In this document: piece by piece, positions 1 through 11,170 of the stretch
Position numbering within the stretch: the stretch's first letter is position 1
Layout: each line of letters opens with the position of its first letter
Origin: Artocarpus heterophyllus
Lineage: Eukaryota > Streptophyta > Magnoliopsida > Rosales > Moraceae
Direction of reading: 5' to 3'
NCBI GenBank assembly: GCA_025403435.1
Contig: CM046338.1
Span: forward strand, 17,297,316-17,361,315
Length of the DNA stretch: 64,000 bases
Translations under genes and position numbers: made by a program
Notes under the pieces: generated by a model
The model's database searches: none
Seen by the model: only the letters and a program-made list of their open reading frames with translations
What the model was told of the DNA's origin: nothing

Positions 1-1248
1 CCATAGCTCAGTATTGGCAGCAGAATCAGCAACTGCTAGGGTATCTCTGCAACTAGAGTTCATGTAGAGAGTTCCAGCCTTGCGTCCCCGAGCAATAACC
101 ATCGCTCCTTTCGTGACTTTCCAACCTCCACAATTGAAGGTTACTTTATGTCCATCATCATCTAGTTGCCCCACCGAAATCAAGTTGCGCATTAGTTTAG
201 GAACATGTCTCACCTTATGAATCTTCCATACCGACCCATTAGGCATTTTTAAACTGACATCTCCAATGCCAACTATATCCAAAGGTTCTCCATCAGCGAG
301 ATAAACCTTACCATGATTTCCGGCAACGTAGTTCTCCAGGACATGACGGTGTGCTGTGGTGTGGAATGATGCTCCTGAGTCCATCACCCACGAATCAAAA
401 GAACTGTCGACAGACAAGATTAAAGCATCCTGTTGCTCTTCAGTGGCGGCGTTGGCTGCGTCATTAGTCTTGTCTTCATTCTTCCTTGGAGCCCTGCAGT
501 TCTTTTTCAAGTGGCCCGTCTTCCCACAGTTCCAACACTCCATGGTCCTTCCATTCCTTGAATTGCTTCTCCCATTCCTCGACTTGCCTCTCCTGCCATT
601 ATCCCTGTTGGATTGCCTATCAAGTTTCCTGCCCCTATTATCAACATTAAGGGCCGAGTTCGACGAAGAGGCTTCTCCTGAGTCCTTCCTGCGAACTTCT
701 TCCGCCAGAATAGAATTTCTGACATCAACAAACTTTAATTTGGCATTCCCAAGCGAATTTGTAATGGCCACCCTCATGGGTTCCCAGCTATTCGGTAACG
801 AGGCCAAGAGGATTAGAGCATTGATCTCATCATCGAATTTAATCTCTACCGAGACCAATTGGTTTAGGACGGTGTTGAAACTGTTCAGGTGCTCTACAAC
901 CGAGGCACCTTCAGACATCTTTAAATTAAAGAGCTTCTTCATGAGATGTACCTTGTTATTGGCTGAGGGCTTCTCATACATCTCTGACAGAGCATTCATC
1001 ATCCCTGCTGTAGTAGTCTCCTTCGCAACGTTGTGGGCAACGTTCTTTGACAAAGTCAAACGGATCACACCGAGTACCTGTCTATCAAGGAGACTCCACT
1101 CCTCATCCTTCATGCCTTCGGGCTTATTACCCAAGGGCAAGTGCAGTTTCCTGCTGTATAGGTAGTCCTCTACTTGCATCCTCCAATAGGAAAAATCTGA
1201 ACCATCAAATTTGGTGATGCCGGCTGCCATACCTTCTTCTCCAGTCAT
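1..1248 (-). CDS. Ty1/copia gag-protease, 5' part of polyprotein (runs off window)
   Basis: The minus-strand frame opens at an ATG complementary to 1246-1248 and stays open to the window edge (416 codons). It encodes a copia Gag: the N-terminus begins MTGEEGMAAGITKFDGSDF, followed by a UBN2-type gag region. A CCHC zinc knuckle (CWNCGKTGHLKKNC, near residue 237) and a retropepsin active site (WVMDSGAS, near residue 287) follow. I checked the frame at the start, zinc knuckle, protease and distal end, and all are in register. The protein would package element RNA and process the polyprotein. The primer-binding site and LTR lie just upstream on the same strand, at 1269 and 1283. Integrase and reverse transcriptase would lie outside the window, so integrity of the whole element is unknown. 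Confidence 0.88.
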   Translation of the reverse strand, partial: MTGEEGMAAGITKFDGSDFSYWRMQVEDYLYSRKLHLPLGNKPEGMKDEEWSLLDRQVLGVIRLTLSKNVAHNVAKETTTAGMMNALSEMYEKPSANNKVHLMKKLFNLKMSEGASVVEHLNSFNTVLNQLVSVEIKFDDEINALILLASLPNSWEPMRVAITNSLGNAKLKFVDVRNSILAEEVRRKDSGEASSSNSALNVDNRGRKLDRQSNRDNGRRGKSRNGRSNSRNGRTMECWNCGKTGHLKKNCRAPRKNEDKTNDAANAATEEQQDALILSVDSSFDSWVMDSGASFHTTAHRHVLENYVAGNHGKVYLADGEPLDIVGIGDVSLKMPNGSVWKIHKVRHVPKLMRNLISVGQLDDDGHKVTFNCGGWKVTKGAMVIARGRKAGTLYMNSSCRDTLAVADSAANTELW

Positions 1249-1268
1249 CGTTCTTGATCAAAACCTCC

Positions 1269-1280
1269 GCTCTGATACCA
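1269..1280 (-). other. Copia primer-binding site (initiator Met tRNA)
   Basis: The minus strand reads TGGTATCAGAGC, the usual plant copia primer-binding site complementary to the 3' end of initiator methionine tRNA. It sits 2 bp from the LTR edge at 1283 and 20 bp upstream of the gag ATG. It fixes the orientation of the element. Confidence 0.9.
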
Positions 1281-1636
1281 GTTGTTGGGGAATTAGGCGA
1301 CTACTAATTCCAAGGATCGCAAGAACGAACAATTGCGGAAAATAAATAGGAGAAAAGAAGAAAAAGAGACACCAAATTTTTATACAGGTTCGTCCAAAAT
1401 TGAGACTACGTCCTGTTTCTGCCGCTTGCAGATTCCACTATGATGAAGGAGATTACAGATTACAAGAGCAGTTTCTTACACACTCACAAATTGTGCTTAC
1501 CAAAACTCTCTTCTATCTAACACCCAATGGGAATTTTTTCTCTCTCAAGGATGAAGCTCTCAAGAATTATGCCTCTCACAATTCACACACTTTTCACACA
1601 CAGCTTTCACACACCCAACCCTAGCCACCTTGTGTC

Positions 1637-1644
1637 TATTTATA
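1637..1644 (-). promoter_or_regulatory. TATA box of the copia LTR promoter
   Basis: TATAAATA on the minus strand, inside the LTR and upstream of the gag frame, is the expected core promoter position for the retrotransposon transcript. Confidence 0.6.
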
Positions 1645-1753
1645 ACCAAAGGAGGAGAAAATAGCAACTAATGGGAAACCCTAGTGGTTTCCCGTTTTTG
1701 GGACCTTTGAATTCGACTTTGATTCAAAACACATCGCGCAGCACAGCGCGTCA

Positions 1754-1977
1754 GCGCCGCGGCGCTCGGCGCTCGAAACGAGCGCTGCGGCGCCTAGGCG
1801 CTCTTCACCTGGCGCCTAGGCGCTTGCCACATTGCGCCTAGGCGCAATTCACCTGGCGCCTAGGCGCTCTCCACATAGCGCCTAGGCGCTCTTGTCCTGG
1901 CGCCTAGGCGCTCTTCACCTGGCGCCTAGGCGCCTTCGCCCCAGCGCCGCGGCGCTCTTCTGCCAGAGCCGCGGCGC
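1754..1977. repeat. Phased palindrome array in copia LTR U3
   Basis: The 12-bp palindrome GCGCCTAGGCGC starts at 1790, 1812, 1834, 1856, 1878, 1900 and 1922. Variants with CCGCGG at the centre follow at 1944 and 1966. The spacing is exactly 22 bp, with 10-bp spacers that vary (TCTTCACCTG, TTGCCACATT and similar). A variant palindrome at 1754-1765 and a perfect hairpin GCGCTCGAAACGAGCGC at 1770-1786 precede the array. It lies about 110-340 bp upstream of the LTR TATA box, in a region far richer in G+C than its surroundings. Confidence 0.9.
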
Positions 1978-2287
1978 TTGCTCCCTGCCTTCGAGGACGT
2001 GATTTTCTCCCTTTTCCTTCCTTTTGCTGGGTTGTCTACTTGATTTGGCTCCATATCTGCAACAAGAAATGAGAAAAAAGGGGAGAAAGAGGAGAGGAAA
2101 AGAAAGGAAAAAAAGCTAGATCTTCCATTGTCTTTCATTGCCGTCAAAGTTCTGTTATTGTCGAAGGCCCGTCACCGTCGAGCTCCGTCGTGAGTTTGTT
2201 CGTGGTAGAGAGAGATCGAGGAAGAAGAAAGATCGCAACAAATCATGACTGAGATTCTCCAAAGATCGCGAAATCGCAACACCAACA

Positions 2288-4982
2288 AATCGGGAAAGAG
2301 ACGTAGATAAATCAGGGTCGAGCTTCGCCGAAAATTAGGATGCCGTCAGACGATTTCATCACAGATCAGAGAATCTTGGAGAGAGAAAGTACATAGAAGA
2401 GATAGTGAAAAGCAAGAATCTGGAAAAAAAAATAAAAATAATAAGATTTGCACAAATTTTTAAAATAGGGGTATTTTAGGTCTTTTGCTTGTGTATAAAT
2501 CAGGATTATTTTAAATATACTATTTATTACACCTTTCATAAACTTACGACATAATTTACCAGTAACCTTTAAAAACCTTCTATTTTCTATAGCTTCTGAA
2601 AAGTGAAATATTATGATTTATTCTACCTTTGTTTTTTAACGAAATTGAGGATCAAAATATATAAGTTAATTTTAAAAATCAAAATATATAAGTTAATTTT
2701 CATTCTCCTAACAATATAAACCGTCGAGTAGAAAATGATTTTCCTTTAAAGGAAGTAGAACATTTGGAGTTGTTCACCTATTTCCGTTTAATTGTCAACG
2801 GTAACTCTTGTTTTTTTTATAATGAGAATATCAAACGCTTGAAATATATGACGTACCAAAATTTAGGATGATTTAGAGAGGAATTTTAAACGTGTCATTT
2901 TTCTTTCAGTCTAACGGGGGTGTAGAGCCTATCAATGACTTGAGACATCTAATGTTGGATTAAAGACCACGATATGGAATACAAAATAATATTACAAAAT
3001 GAAAATTAAAATCATGATTCTTACAGAATGTTGTTAGGGGTATTCATATGTGGTTTGGGCCTTTTTTTCTCCGAACCGCTGACCAAATCAAAATTAAATT
3101 TTATTTTAGGACAATTTATGCGGTTTGATATTTTTTATAAAACCAAATCACGTATAAGTAGCTTATGTATAAGATTAATTTTTTTAAATTTTACAAAATT
3201 ATAAAATGTCTAAAAATTTGTCCTTCCAAGTTTTAATACAAAAACAAAAACCAAACTAAAAAATCACAATAACACAAATCAAAGTTTACCAATAACCAAG
3301 TTAAAAGTAAAAAAAATACAACTAAAAAAAATAAGACAAATAGAATTAAATTTAAATTAAAGCTTTCTATTAGTGTCGATAAATCTCTCCTCCTACTAAT
3401 ATCCTTAATCAACACTGTGGTGGTTGGGCTGACGGCAAAGAGAGATGACATGACAATGACGGCATGGGGAGTAGGTCGGCAGCAATGTAGAGAGAATAGA
3501 TGAGGGAAGACTAGGGTCCCATTTTACGAGTTAGTTTTAATTATATATGTTGGTTTTTTAATTTGATTTTGTTTTTCTGGGTGTTGATGATGAGTTATTA
3601 GGAGAAGTGTAATTATAAAGTATGAAAAAATACATCTTATGTGGGTAGAACTTCTTGTGATAACGAATAAATAACAAAAATTCTTAAATAAAAAATATTT
3701 TAAAAATAAAAAATATTTTAAAAATAAAAAATTATCTAATGTAGCAGTCTAGTGAGCGGTTTAATGGGCGGTTGGGACAGTTTGAAAATTCAAACTACTA
3801 ACCAAGCCACTTAAAATATTTGCATAAAAAACCGTCCAAACCATCCAAAATTAAAACAAAAACTACCAATTTAATTTAGATTAAGTGGTTTGGGCAGATT
3901 AACAGACTTTTTGAACACCCTTAAAATTTGTCATCTATACATATATACAAATGATAAATCTCCAAACATTAATTTAAGAAATCAAGATCTTTAGACCATA
4001 TTCAAATCCATCGTAAAAATTCTGCCATATAATGTAATTTTCTGTATTATTTTATCCGCACGTTGAGTAAGCTCACAAACAAGATTAGCCAATGAGGCAA
4101 GCTGCTTGGTATGACAAAACTCATCCCACATGCAACCGTTGATATCCTAAAAAGCTGTTTCCTTTTAATTAATTTCTTATTGGAAGAAAAAAATAAAATA
4201 AAATGAGTACATAACCTGTAGTCTAATCTTCCCGACGTCTACTAACCCACCAAAAGTACTAAGATATATTTTCTTTTTCCTTAAAAAGAAGGCGAGCGAG
4301 GAATATTAAATGAAAAATATTATTCTAAATATTCTTTACAATTTCAAGTCCAATATCTGAGCACTTAGAAAAATCTGCTTTCGCTCTCAAACAATTATTT
4401 GCAATCACTTTTTATGCTCACCCAATGCAGTCTAATCTTATATATCTATTTTAGTTATATTACATCAAATTTAAACAAAAATTGGTTTTTCAAAATTTTC
4501 ATCAAACCCAATCCAATCCAATCCAATCCAATGACTAGTGTATCATTTACTCCAATCTACGTTGATATTTGGATTGGTATCAATTGATTTTGAGCTAGAA
4601 CCTTTTTATAGAGCATTAAATTTGAGAAATCGTAACAAATAGACCATATTTAAAAACATTTAAAAATTAATAGCATAATTACAAGCATTATTAAATAACA
4701 AAACAACTAAGGATTGATTTTACAATTTTATCCTCTATTTTTTTTCCGACTTACTCTTTTCTCCATCTTCTTCTTTCTTTCTCTCTCCTCTAACCCTCTC
4801 CAATGCCACCGTCGAGATTGTTTCCGAAACTGGCTCCGTCGCGAGCCTTGCTTCATTGCGAATAACCGTTGTCGACCACCGAGGAGGAAGGCAACGAATG
4901 GCGATCCTCTATGAGACTAAAAAATTAATAAAATTACAACCCTAGTACACGCAGAAGATTAAACGACGGTCAACGAAACTGT
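2288..4982. other. AT-rich spacer of unit A, no gene seen
   Basis: No convincing coding sequence. From about 2600 it matches the spacers starting near 17080, 31370 and 62260. It includes conserved blocks around TTCCTTTAAAGGAAGTAGAA and a low-complexity C/T-rich stretch near 4740-4800. The 2288-2600 part has no match elsewhere in the window and may be pre-insertion flank or LTR remnant. Confidence 0.6.
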
Positions 4983-5560
4983 GACACCATGAATCTGAAT
5001 GCAGTTGCTAGGCAAATCCTGATTAATGCCATGGAAATGACTTCTGCAAGTTACAAGGAATGGTCATTTCCAGACCAAGCAATCCCTGTTGATCTGATCA
5101 AGAGGTAAATCTTTGTGCTTCACTAAATTTACAGGGACATCACTTTAGCATGATTTAGGGTCTAATCAATAAAAGATTATCTGAAAACAATAATTCCAAG
5201 CTAAACTTTCTTTTTTCCTAAATCTTGTCAGGGGAATGGCTGTTAAAGATTAGAACTCTCCACATGGTCTGCGCCTACTCATAGAGGACTATCCACATGC
5301 TGTCGATGGGCTTGAGATCAGGTCAGCCCTAATCAAAACATGGGTTAAGGACTACTGCTCTTTCTACTGCAAAACAGATGAAATGGTTCAAAATGACCAT
5401 AGGCTCCGATCATAGTGGAAGGAGCTGAGAGAAGTGGGCCATGGGGACAAGAAAGCCGAACCATGGTGGCCCAATATGCAGACACTTGAAGAGCTGATAG
5501 AAACATGCACAACCATCATATCGATTGCCTCAGCCCTCCATGCAGCCATCAACTTTTATA
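4983..5560 (+). pseudogene. 9-lipoxygenase 3' fragment, copy A (broken)
   Basis: It resembles the last two exons of a plant linoleate 9S-lipoxygenase. The exon from about 4983 reads [11 protein letters not shown]... to DLIKR and ends at a GT donor (5105). The intron is 5105-5231 with a good CAG acceptor, and the next exon begins GMAVKD. It is dead: a 42-bp in-frame deletion in the first exon relative to copies B and C, a TAG right after GMAVKD, a second TAG near 5415, and a deletion of about 520 bp that joins ALHAAINF directly to the 3' untranslated sequence. The upstream exons, with the PLAT domain and the first two iron-binding histidines, are absent. Confidence 0.8.
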
Positions 5561-6104
5561 GTAAAATATTATATGTATGAGAGGTAAAGAAATTGTAGTT
5601 GCTGTGCTAAGTTCCAAGTCACATCAAGAGTGTTTGTTCTGAATTAAAAATAAATGTAATGTAACAAACCGGTCAAGTCATGTCGAGTAATCAGTTTTTG
5701 TAACAAATAAAAGTAAAATAGCATTAAACCAAAAACTTCTTGTTTATATGGCGCATTAGTCTTCCAAGTTTATTCTTGCAGATCTTTGTTCAAGAGCCTG
5801 TATTGGCAAATATCTTTCTACACATACAAGAACTGCAATTTCCTTCCCCCTAATCCCACACAAAAGAAAAACTAGGTGTTGAAAAATCCATGAGATGCTC
5901 CGAGTCTTCATTTTGCATTGACTAAAGGTACGATCACTCAACCTAAGTCCATTGACCTGCATGTATATGTGTGATGATTAAGTCATCATCTCAAACGGAA
6001 AACATAGACATATGGCTTTATCTATGCAAAAACCAACACAATGATTCCAGTAAGCATTCCTGAGACTTGTAGGACTTTAAGATATCCCTTCTTTTCCCAA
6101 AAAA
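5561..6104. other. Lipoxygenase 3' flank with empty copia target site
   Basis: Former 3' flank of the lipoxygenase fragment, then the RLP upstream region. The TCTTT at 5813-5817 is the unoccupied target of the copia element that sits at the same place in units B (22075) and C (38810). Sequence on both sides matches the two flanks of the unit C insertion. No gene seen. Confidence 0.75.
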
Positions 6105-8600
6105 ATGAGAAAAATTGTTTGCCAAAATCAGTTCCTCATAGTTTACCTCATTTCATTTTGCTTTCCTGTTTTGCATTCTCTTCTCGCCTTTAGATGCCTC
6201 TCCGACCAAAGCTCTACTTTGCTGCGACTGAAATGAGAGTTTGCAATTCAGAAGCTTTTCTTTGGTGATGCATCTGAGCCAGTGAACATGAATGCTTGGA
6301 AAGAAAGTAGTGATTGCTGCTTATGGGATGGTTTGATATGCAATATGTCAACTGGTGATGTGATAAGCATAGACTTAAGCAAAAGTGGGCTTCAAAGGCA
6401 TTTCCCCTCTAACAGCAGCCTCTTCAGCTTGGACCAACTTGAGGGACTCAATCTCACCTTCAACAACTTCAACTTTTCCAAAATTCCAACCGAGTTTAGT
6501 CAGCTTTCAAGGTTAACTCTTCTCAATCTCTCTAACTCCAAGTTTTCTGGGAACATCCCTTCAGAATTCTCATTGTTGATGGATTTTATTTCACTTGATC
6601 TTTCCGGAAACTATTTGTTTTCTAGTTTGCTAGACATTAAAACCCTAGTCCAAATTATAACAAATTTAACGGAACTCCACCTAGATGATTTCAAATTTGA
6701 TTCATCAGTAATTCCTAGTAAATTTATCTTCGTTGATACATCTCTCTCTTAGTGGTTGCAATCTGGAAGTTGAGTTTCCACAAGATATCTTCCAATTGCC
6801 TCATATTCAAACCATCATTGTGTCATACAACTATGATCTTATTATTTTTCTTCCTCCGTTTGAGTCTGGCAGCTTTCTAAGGTTGTTGGATCTTTCCGTC
6901 ACAAACATTTCAGGCGAAATACCCAATTCAATTGGAAAGCTCAAGTCCTTGAATGTTTTAGATCTCCGATACTGTGAACTCTCAGGGGCTATCCATTGTT
7001 GGGCTGGGAATCTGAATCAACTCACATTTCTTGACTTATCATACAACAGAGTTTAACAATAATCTTCCAGTTACATTGTGGAACTTTCTCAGCTCAGGTA
7101 TCTTGACCTCTCAGACAATGAGTTTGACGGTCAATTTTCATCTATGCTAGAAAATCTGTCCCAACTCACATATCTAGGCCTCTCATCTAACCACTTTAAT
7201 GGTTCTCTTCCATTGACTTTGGGCAAAAATCTTCCAAAGCTCACCGTTCTTAAGCTTGGTTCTAGTCAATTTAGTGGCCGAATTCCATCTTCCATGGGGA
7301 ACCTTACCCAACTAAGCTATTTGGACCTTTCTGATAACCTCTTTAATGGCAAATTTCCAATATCATTGGAAAATTTAACCCAACTACTCTTGTTGCATCT
7401 CTCAGAAAATCAATTTGCAGGTCCAATTCCATCCCATCTCTTTAGAAATTCCAATTCCATGATTAAACTAAACGTGTCTGGGAATTTATTCATTGGAATT
7501 TTTCCACCTTGTTCACAATACCTTTTCTGAACTGCTTGTTACTGGATGACAACCAGTTTATAGGCCCTCTCAGTATTAAGAATATTTCACAAACCTGAGA
7601 GGTCTTTTGCATCATTTCAATATTTTAATGGGCTATTTTGAGTTTGATATCTTCCGCAAGCTGTGTGTTCTCGACTTGTCCTATAACAGATTGATAGGAA
7701 CTCTTCCCAAATGTTTTGCTAGCTCTCTCTCAAAAGTAAACATAGAGGGCAACAAGTTTCATGGGAACATACCAGAAATTTCTACAGAAGAATGCAACTT
7801 GGAAAGGTTGATCCTCGGCCAAAACCAATGACAAGGGAAGCTTCCACAATCATTGGCCAAATGCAGAGGACTAAGAGCACTAGATCTTGCAAAAAACCAA
7901 TTGCAAGATAATTTTCCTTTTTCTTGCAAGCATTGCTAAAGTTGGCCGTACTTACATTAAGATCTAACAAATTCTATGGGCCTATATGTGTTCCTGGTAA
8001 ATTTTGGGGCTTTGTGGATTTGCGTGTTTATGACTTTGGAAATCTTTCATTAGAATACCTTACAAATTGAAGTGCCGTGACGGGTGCTACATATGTTCAA
8101 GAGCTGGGTAAATGGAAAACTCTGGCTACTTACTATCAACACTTGACGACTTTTATGGATGACTTTGATGGTAATGTGTATCTACGAAACTAATTGACCG
8201 TCTACAAGACCATGGATTTATCAAACAACAGATTTCATCGCAAAGTTCCAGATAGCATAGGCGAGATCTCATCTCTACTACTGCTTAACTTGTCATCTCA
8301 TTATCTCTTATGAATGTGGCTTGGCTTGAAGCATTAGATCTATCCGCAAACAATATCTTTGGAAGAATGACGGAGCAATTCATTTCTCTTTACTTTCTTT
8401 CACCTATAAACATCTCATACAACCAACTAATGGGGCTGATACCACATGGCCACCAGTTTGATGCATTTAACAATGAATCTTACATGGGCAACTTGAAAAT
8501 ATGTGGCTTTCCATTGTCTCGTGAATGTGAGAACTCTGAAACACCGTTTTTTCATCATAGAAAGGAATTAATGAAGCATGTTTTACAAGAAAGTCTTTAA
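6105..8600 (+). pseudogene. LRR receptor-like protein (RLP) pseudogene, copy A
   Basis: Degraded plant receptor-like protein of the Cf/RLP class. An ATG at 6105 starts a hydrophobic signal peptide (MRKIVCQNQFLIVYLISFCF) and an LRR N-terminal cap, with a paired-cysteine motif DCCLWDGLICN near 6313. Many 24-residue LRRs follow (for example LDLSDNEFDGQF, LGLSSNHFNGSLP, LDLSYNRLIGTLP). Stops and frameshifts break it: a TGA at about 6230, then frame changes near 6740, 7060, 7530 and 7830-8310. The C-terminal part reaches ISYNQLMGLIP and the CGFPLSREC motif but no transmembrane segment follows. Intact members sense extracellular ligands at the plasma membrane. This copy cannot. It is collinear with copy C (50373-52804); unit B has no copy. 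Confidence 0.85.
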
Positions 8601-9339
8601 GAAAAAAGTTTTATGATGAATGTTTTAATGTTTTGTGAGTTAACGTTTGACTTTACTGAGCGTAAGCTCATTATAAGTTCTTTCATACTATAGGTAGTTC
8701 TACGGAAGATCAGTTTGATTGATTGAAGAGCCCGGTGCTGTAGTAGACAGATGGAAGATTTGGGTATAGATACCACTATAAGAAGTATTCCGCTAATAAA
8801 AGAAAACATTTTACACTGTTTGGAATAGTGTTTGAACAGTTTTAAGAAAGCCAACCTTTAAAGAAAAGTTTCATAAGGAATACTTTATGAAAAATATTTA
8901 AAAGATATATTTATGAAAAGTTTTTTAAGTATGTTTACGTTGCAACGGAAGTCACAATGGTTTTTAAAGTATGTTTAAGAAAAAAATTATCCAACATTTT
9001 CTTACTAAATAAGATTAATGTTTTTAAAAGTATGTTTAAAGTTAAGAAACGATGTATTAAGAAAGTTAAGTAACGGCCTGAAAAGATGAGGTGTTACAAT
9101 TCAATAGTAAACCAATAGAAACACAAGACACAAAAGCTCCAAAAGATGAAGTATGCACACACATAGCCAAAAAAAAAAAAAAACAATAGTCAAAGGTGCA
9201 AACTAAAGAAGGCATTTAGGGCAATAAAGAAATAATCTAAATACTACAGCAAAATATGGTTTAGAAGACACTTAAAAGATGCGGTTTCTTAGAAAACGAC
9301 CGTTATATCCTACGTGGAAGGGAGAACTCCGTCTTTTTG
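8601..9339. other. Spacer between RLP pseudogene and CACTA remnant
   Basis: AT-rich sequence without coding signal. It matches 52805-53534 of unit C. A poly-A run lies near 9170. Confidence 0.6.
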
Positions 9340-11170
9340 AAATTCGTACCGCTACTTAAATGACAGTTTTTATAAACCGTCATCTGAAATTAACATTAGA
9401 TGATGGTTTCTAATAAACCTTCATCTAATTTCCCATTTTTATTATCTTTTCAAAGCATTGATATCGCGCCCAGTCTTCTCCTTCTCCCTCTTAGTCTCAT
9501 TCGTGGCCTTACCCTGCCTCCATCTCCTCCATCCCCTCTCCCCATCTTCGTTGCCTCCATTGCCTTGCCTCCCTCGCTCCATCTCCTCACCTCACCTTCG
9601 TTGCCTCCATCACCTCACCTGGCCCCACCTCCCTCGCATTCATCGCTATCCCTTTGCCTTCCAATGTTGAGTTTGGTATGTTTCTTTTTAATTTTATTTT
9701 GTTTATCTAATTACTTTTTATATATATTGTCTTTTGTTTAGTTATAACCTATTTGTATAATCCGTTATGAGATTGAAATTGATTGATTTTGGGTATATTA
9801 GTTTTAAATTTATTTTGTTATCTAACTAATTAGGTTTAATTTATGTTTCACAAGTGGATATTGTTTGAAATTACTTTTAAAGTATTTGTATAATTTGTTA
9901 TGAGATTGAACTTGATTGATTTTAGGTTTGTTAGTTTTAGGCTAAAAGGTTGCATTGTAGAAAATTGCATCGCCAAAGAAGCCATGGAATTTTGTTTGGA
10001 ATACTTGTCTAATGTCGAAGCAATTAGTTTGCCAAGGAAGGTTAACATTGAGCCGAAGGCAATGTCTATGGTATTCTATCGTTTGTTTCTCTCGAGGTAC
10101 TCTTGTGGTTGAACCATTCGTAGAGGTCCATATGAAGGAAATAAAAGATACAAATCCCAAAAGAGGAAGGAATGAGAAATGGTTACAAGATGAACACAAC
10201 CGCACTTTAAGAAAGTGGATACTAGCACATATAGAAAACAAGTCTCATGAGTCTCGAAGTGAAGGTGTCTCAAAATACTTGTTTAAGTTGGACGAAAGAC
10301 CCTTGTTCATGGTCATGTGATATACTTTGTATTCAATAAAATAGTTATACCTTTTACACTAGTGAAAAAGATGAGAAGCACTTGGTCCAAAACAATAGTA
10401 TGTGTCTTTGTGCCGATTTCATGTCTGTTTCCTCTACAAACGACAAGAATCACTTGTATGGAACAATGGCCTATTATGATTATATTGATGACATATGGGA
10501 ACCTGCCTATTGCGGATTTAGGGTAATTCCTTTTAATTGCAAATGGACCGATAATAAATACATAAACGTTGATAATGACGATATTATTGTAGTAAACTTT
10601 AAAAGATTGGGTTATACAAATGATTCGTTCATCATGGCATCATAAGCAAACAAGTATTTTACACCATCGATCCTAAAGATTTGGAGTTGTCATTAGTTGC
10701 GCCGATGAAGCTAAGAGCAATAATTGATGGTGATGATGATAATGATGAATTTTTTATCTTTTAGCAAAAGATTACCATCAGTAGAAGAGGTTGATGTTTT
10801 TGATGATGATGACTCACACTTCGTATATTTAAATTTTGAATGGACTTGTATTGATAACACTAATAAAGGTAAGATGAAAAAGTAATCATGTAAGTTTTAT
10901 TGTATTTTTTATTCAACTATTTCATAGATTGTTGTATTTGTATTTTATTATGTTGTATTTCATTCTCTCATTGTTACCTTGCATTTTACTTTGTTATATT
11001 TTTATCTGAAGCATCATTTCATTGCACGAACTATGATTAGTGTTAAAGTTTATTGAATTACTTTTATGATTATGTATAAATTGTTCTTTTTTTGTTTAAT
11101 TTATATAGTTGTTTTAAATATTTTACTTGTTATAATTATTTATTTTTTCAAGTGTGGAAAAAATTTAGAT
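9340..11170 (+). mobile_element. Degenerate CACTA (En/Spm) transposon, TNP2-type remnant, copy A
   Basis: The left part carries inverted-type subterminal motifs (ATAAACCGTCATCT, TAGATGATGGTTT, near 9370-9430). Fragments in plus-strand frames resemble the C-terminal half of CACTA TNP2 transposases. One near 9950-10040 has IVENCIAKEAMEF and LPRK. One near 10120-10230 has EVHMKEIKDTNPKRGRNEKW and WILAHI. A DUF4216-like part at 10382-10645 has YYDYIDDIWE, NFKRLGYTNDSFIMAS. Stops and frameshifts break it throughout. The catalytic transposase domain is not seen. Unit A lacks the right-hand subterminal segment kept in units B and C. Confidence 0.75.

Larger units (their letters stand above)
1283..2287 (-). 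mobile_element. Copia 5' LTR
   Basis: The LTR starts at TGTTGGGG next to the primer-binding site. A minus-strand TATA box (TATAAATA) lies at 1637-1644, so the region towards 1283 is R/U5 and the region beyond the TATA is U3. The outer edge is uncertain because the partner LTR and target-site duplication are outside the window. I chose 2287 because CCAACA there is the inverted match of TGTTGG. Alternative ...CAACA ends are at 2064 and 2240. The U3 carries the GC-rich palindrome array described separately. Confidence 0.6.

Noticed and set aside
356..1165. 269-codon plus-strand open frame
   Set aside because: It is antisense to the intact copia gag-protease frame, which has recognisable zinc knuckle and protease motifs. 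The plus frame has no domain features.
1261..1282. tRNA gene at the TGGTATCAGAGC sequence
   Set aside because: Only the 3'-end complement of initiator methionine tRNA is present, at the position of a retrotransposon primer-binding site. No cloverleaf was seen here, and I noticed no rRNA or tRNA gene elsewhere.
1754..1977. CRISPR-like array
   Set aside because: Repeats are 12-bp palindromes with 10-bp spacers in a plant LTR. Spacer length, context and organism do not fit CRISPR.
9400..9741. Plus-strand frame rich in serine, proline and leucine
   Set aside because: It arises from a C/T-rich stretch inside the CACTA remnant, is not kept in unit C, and resembles no protein.
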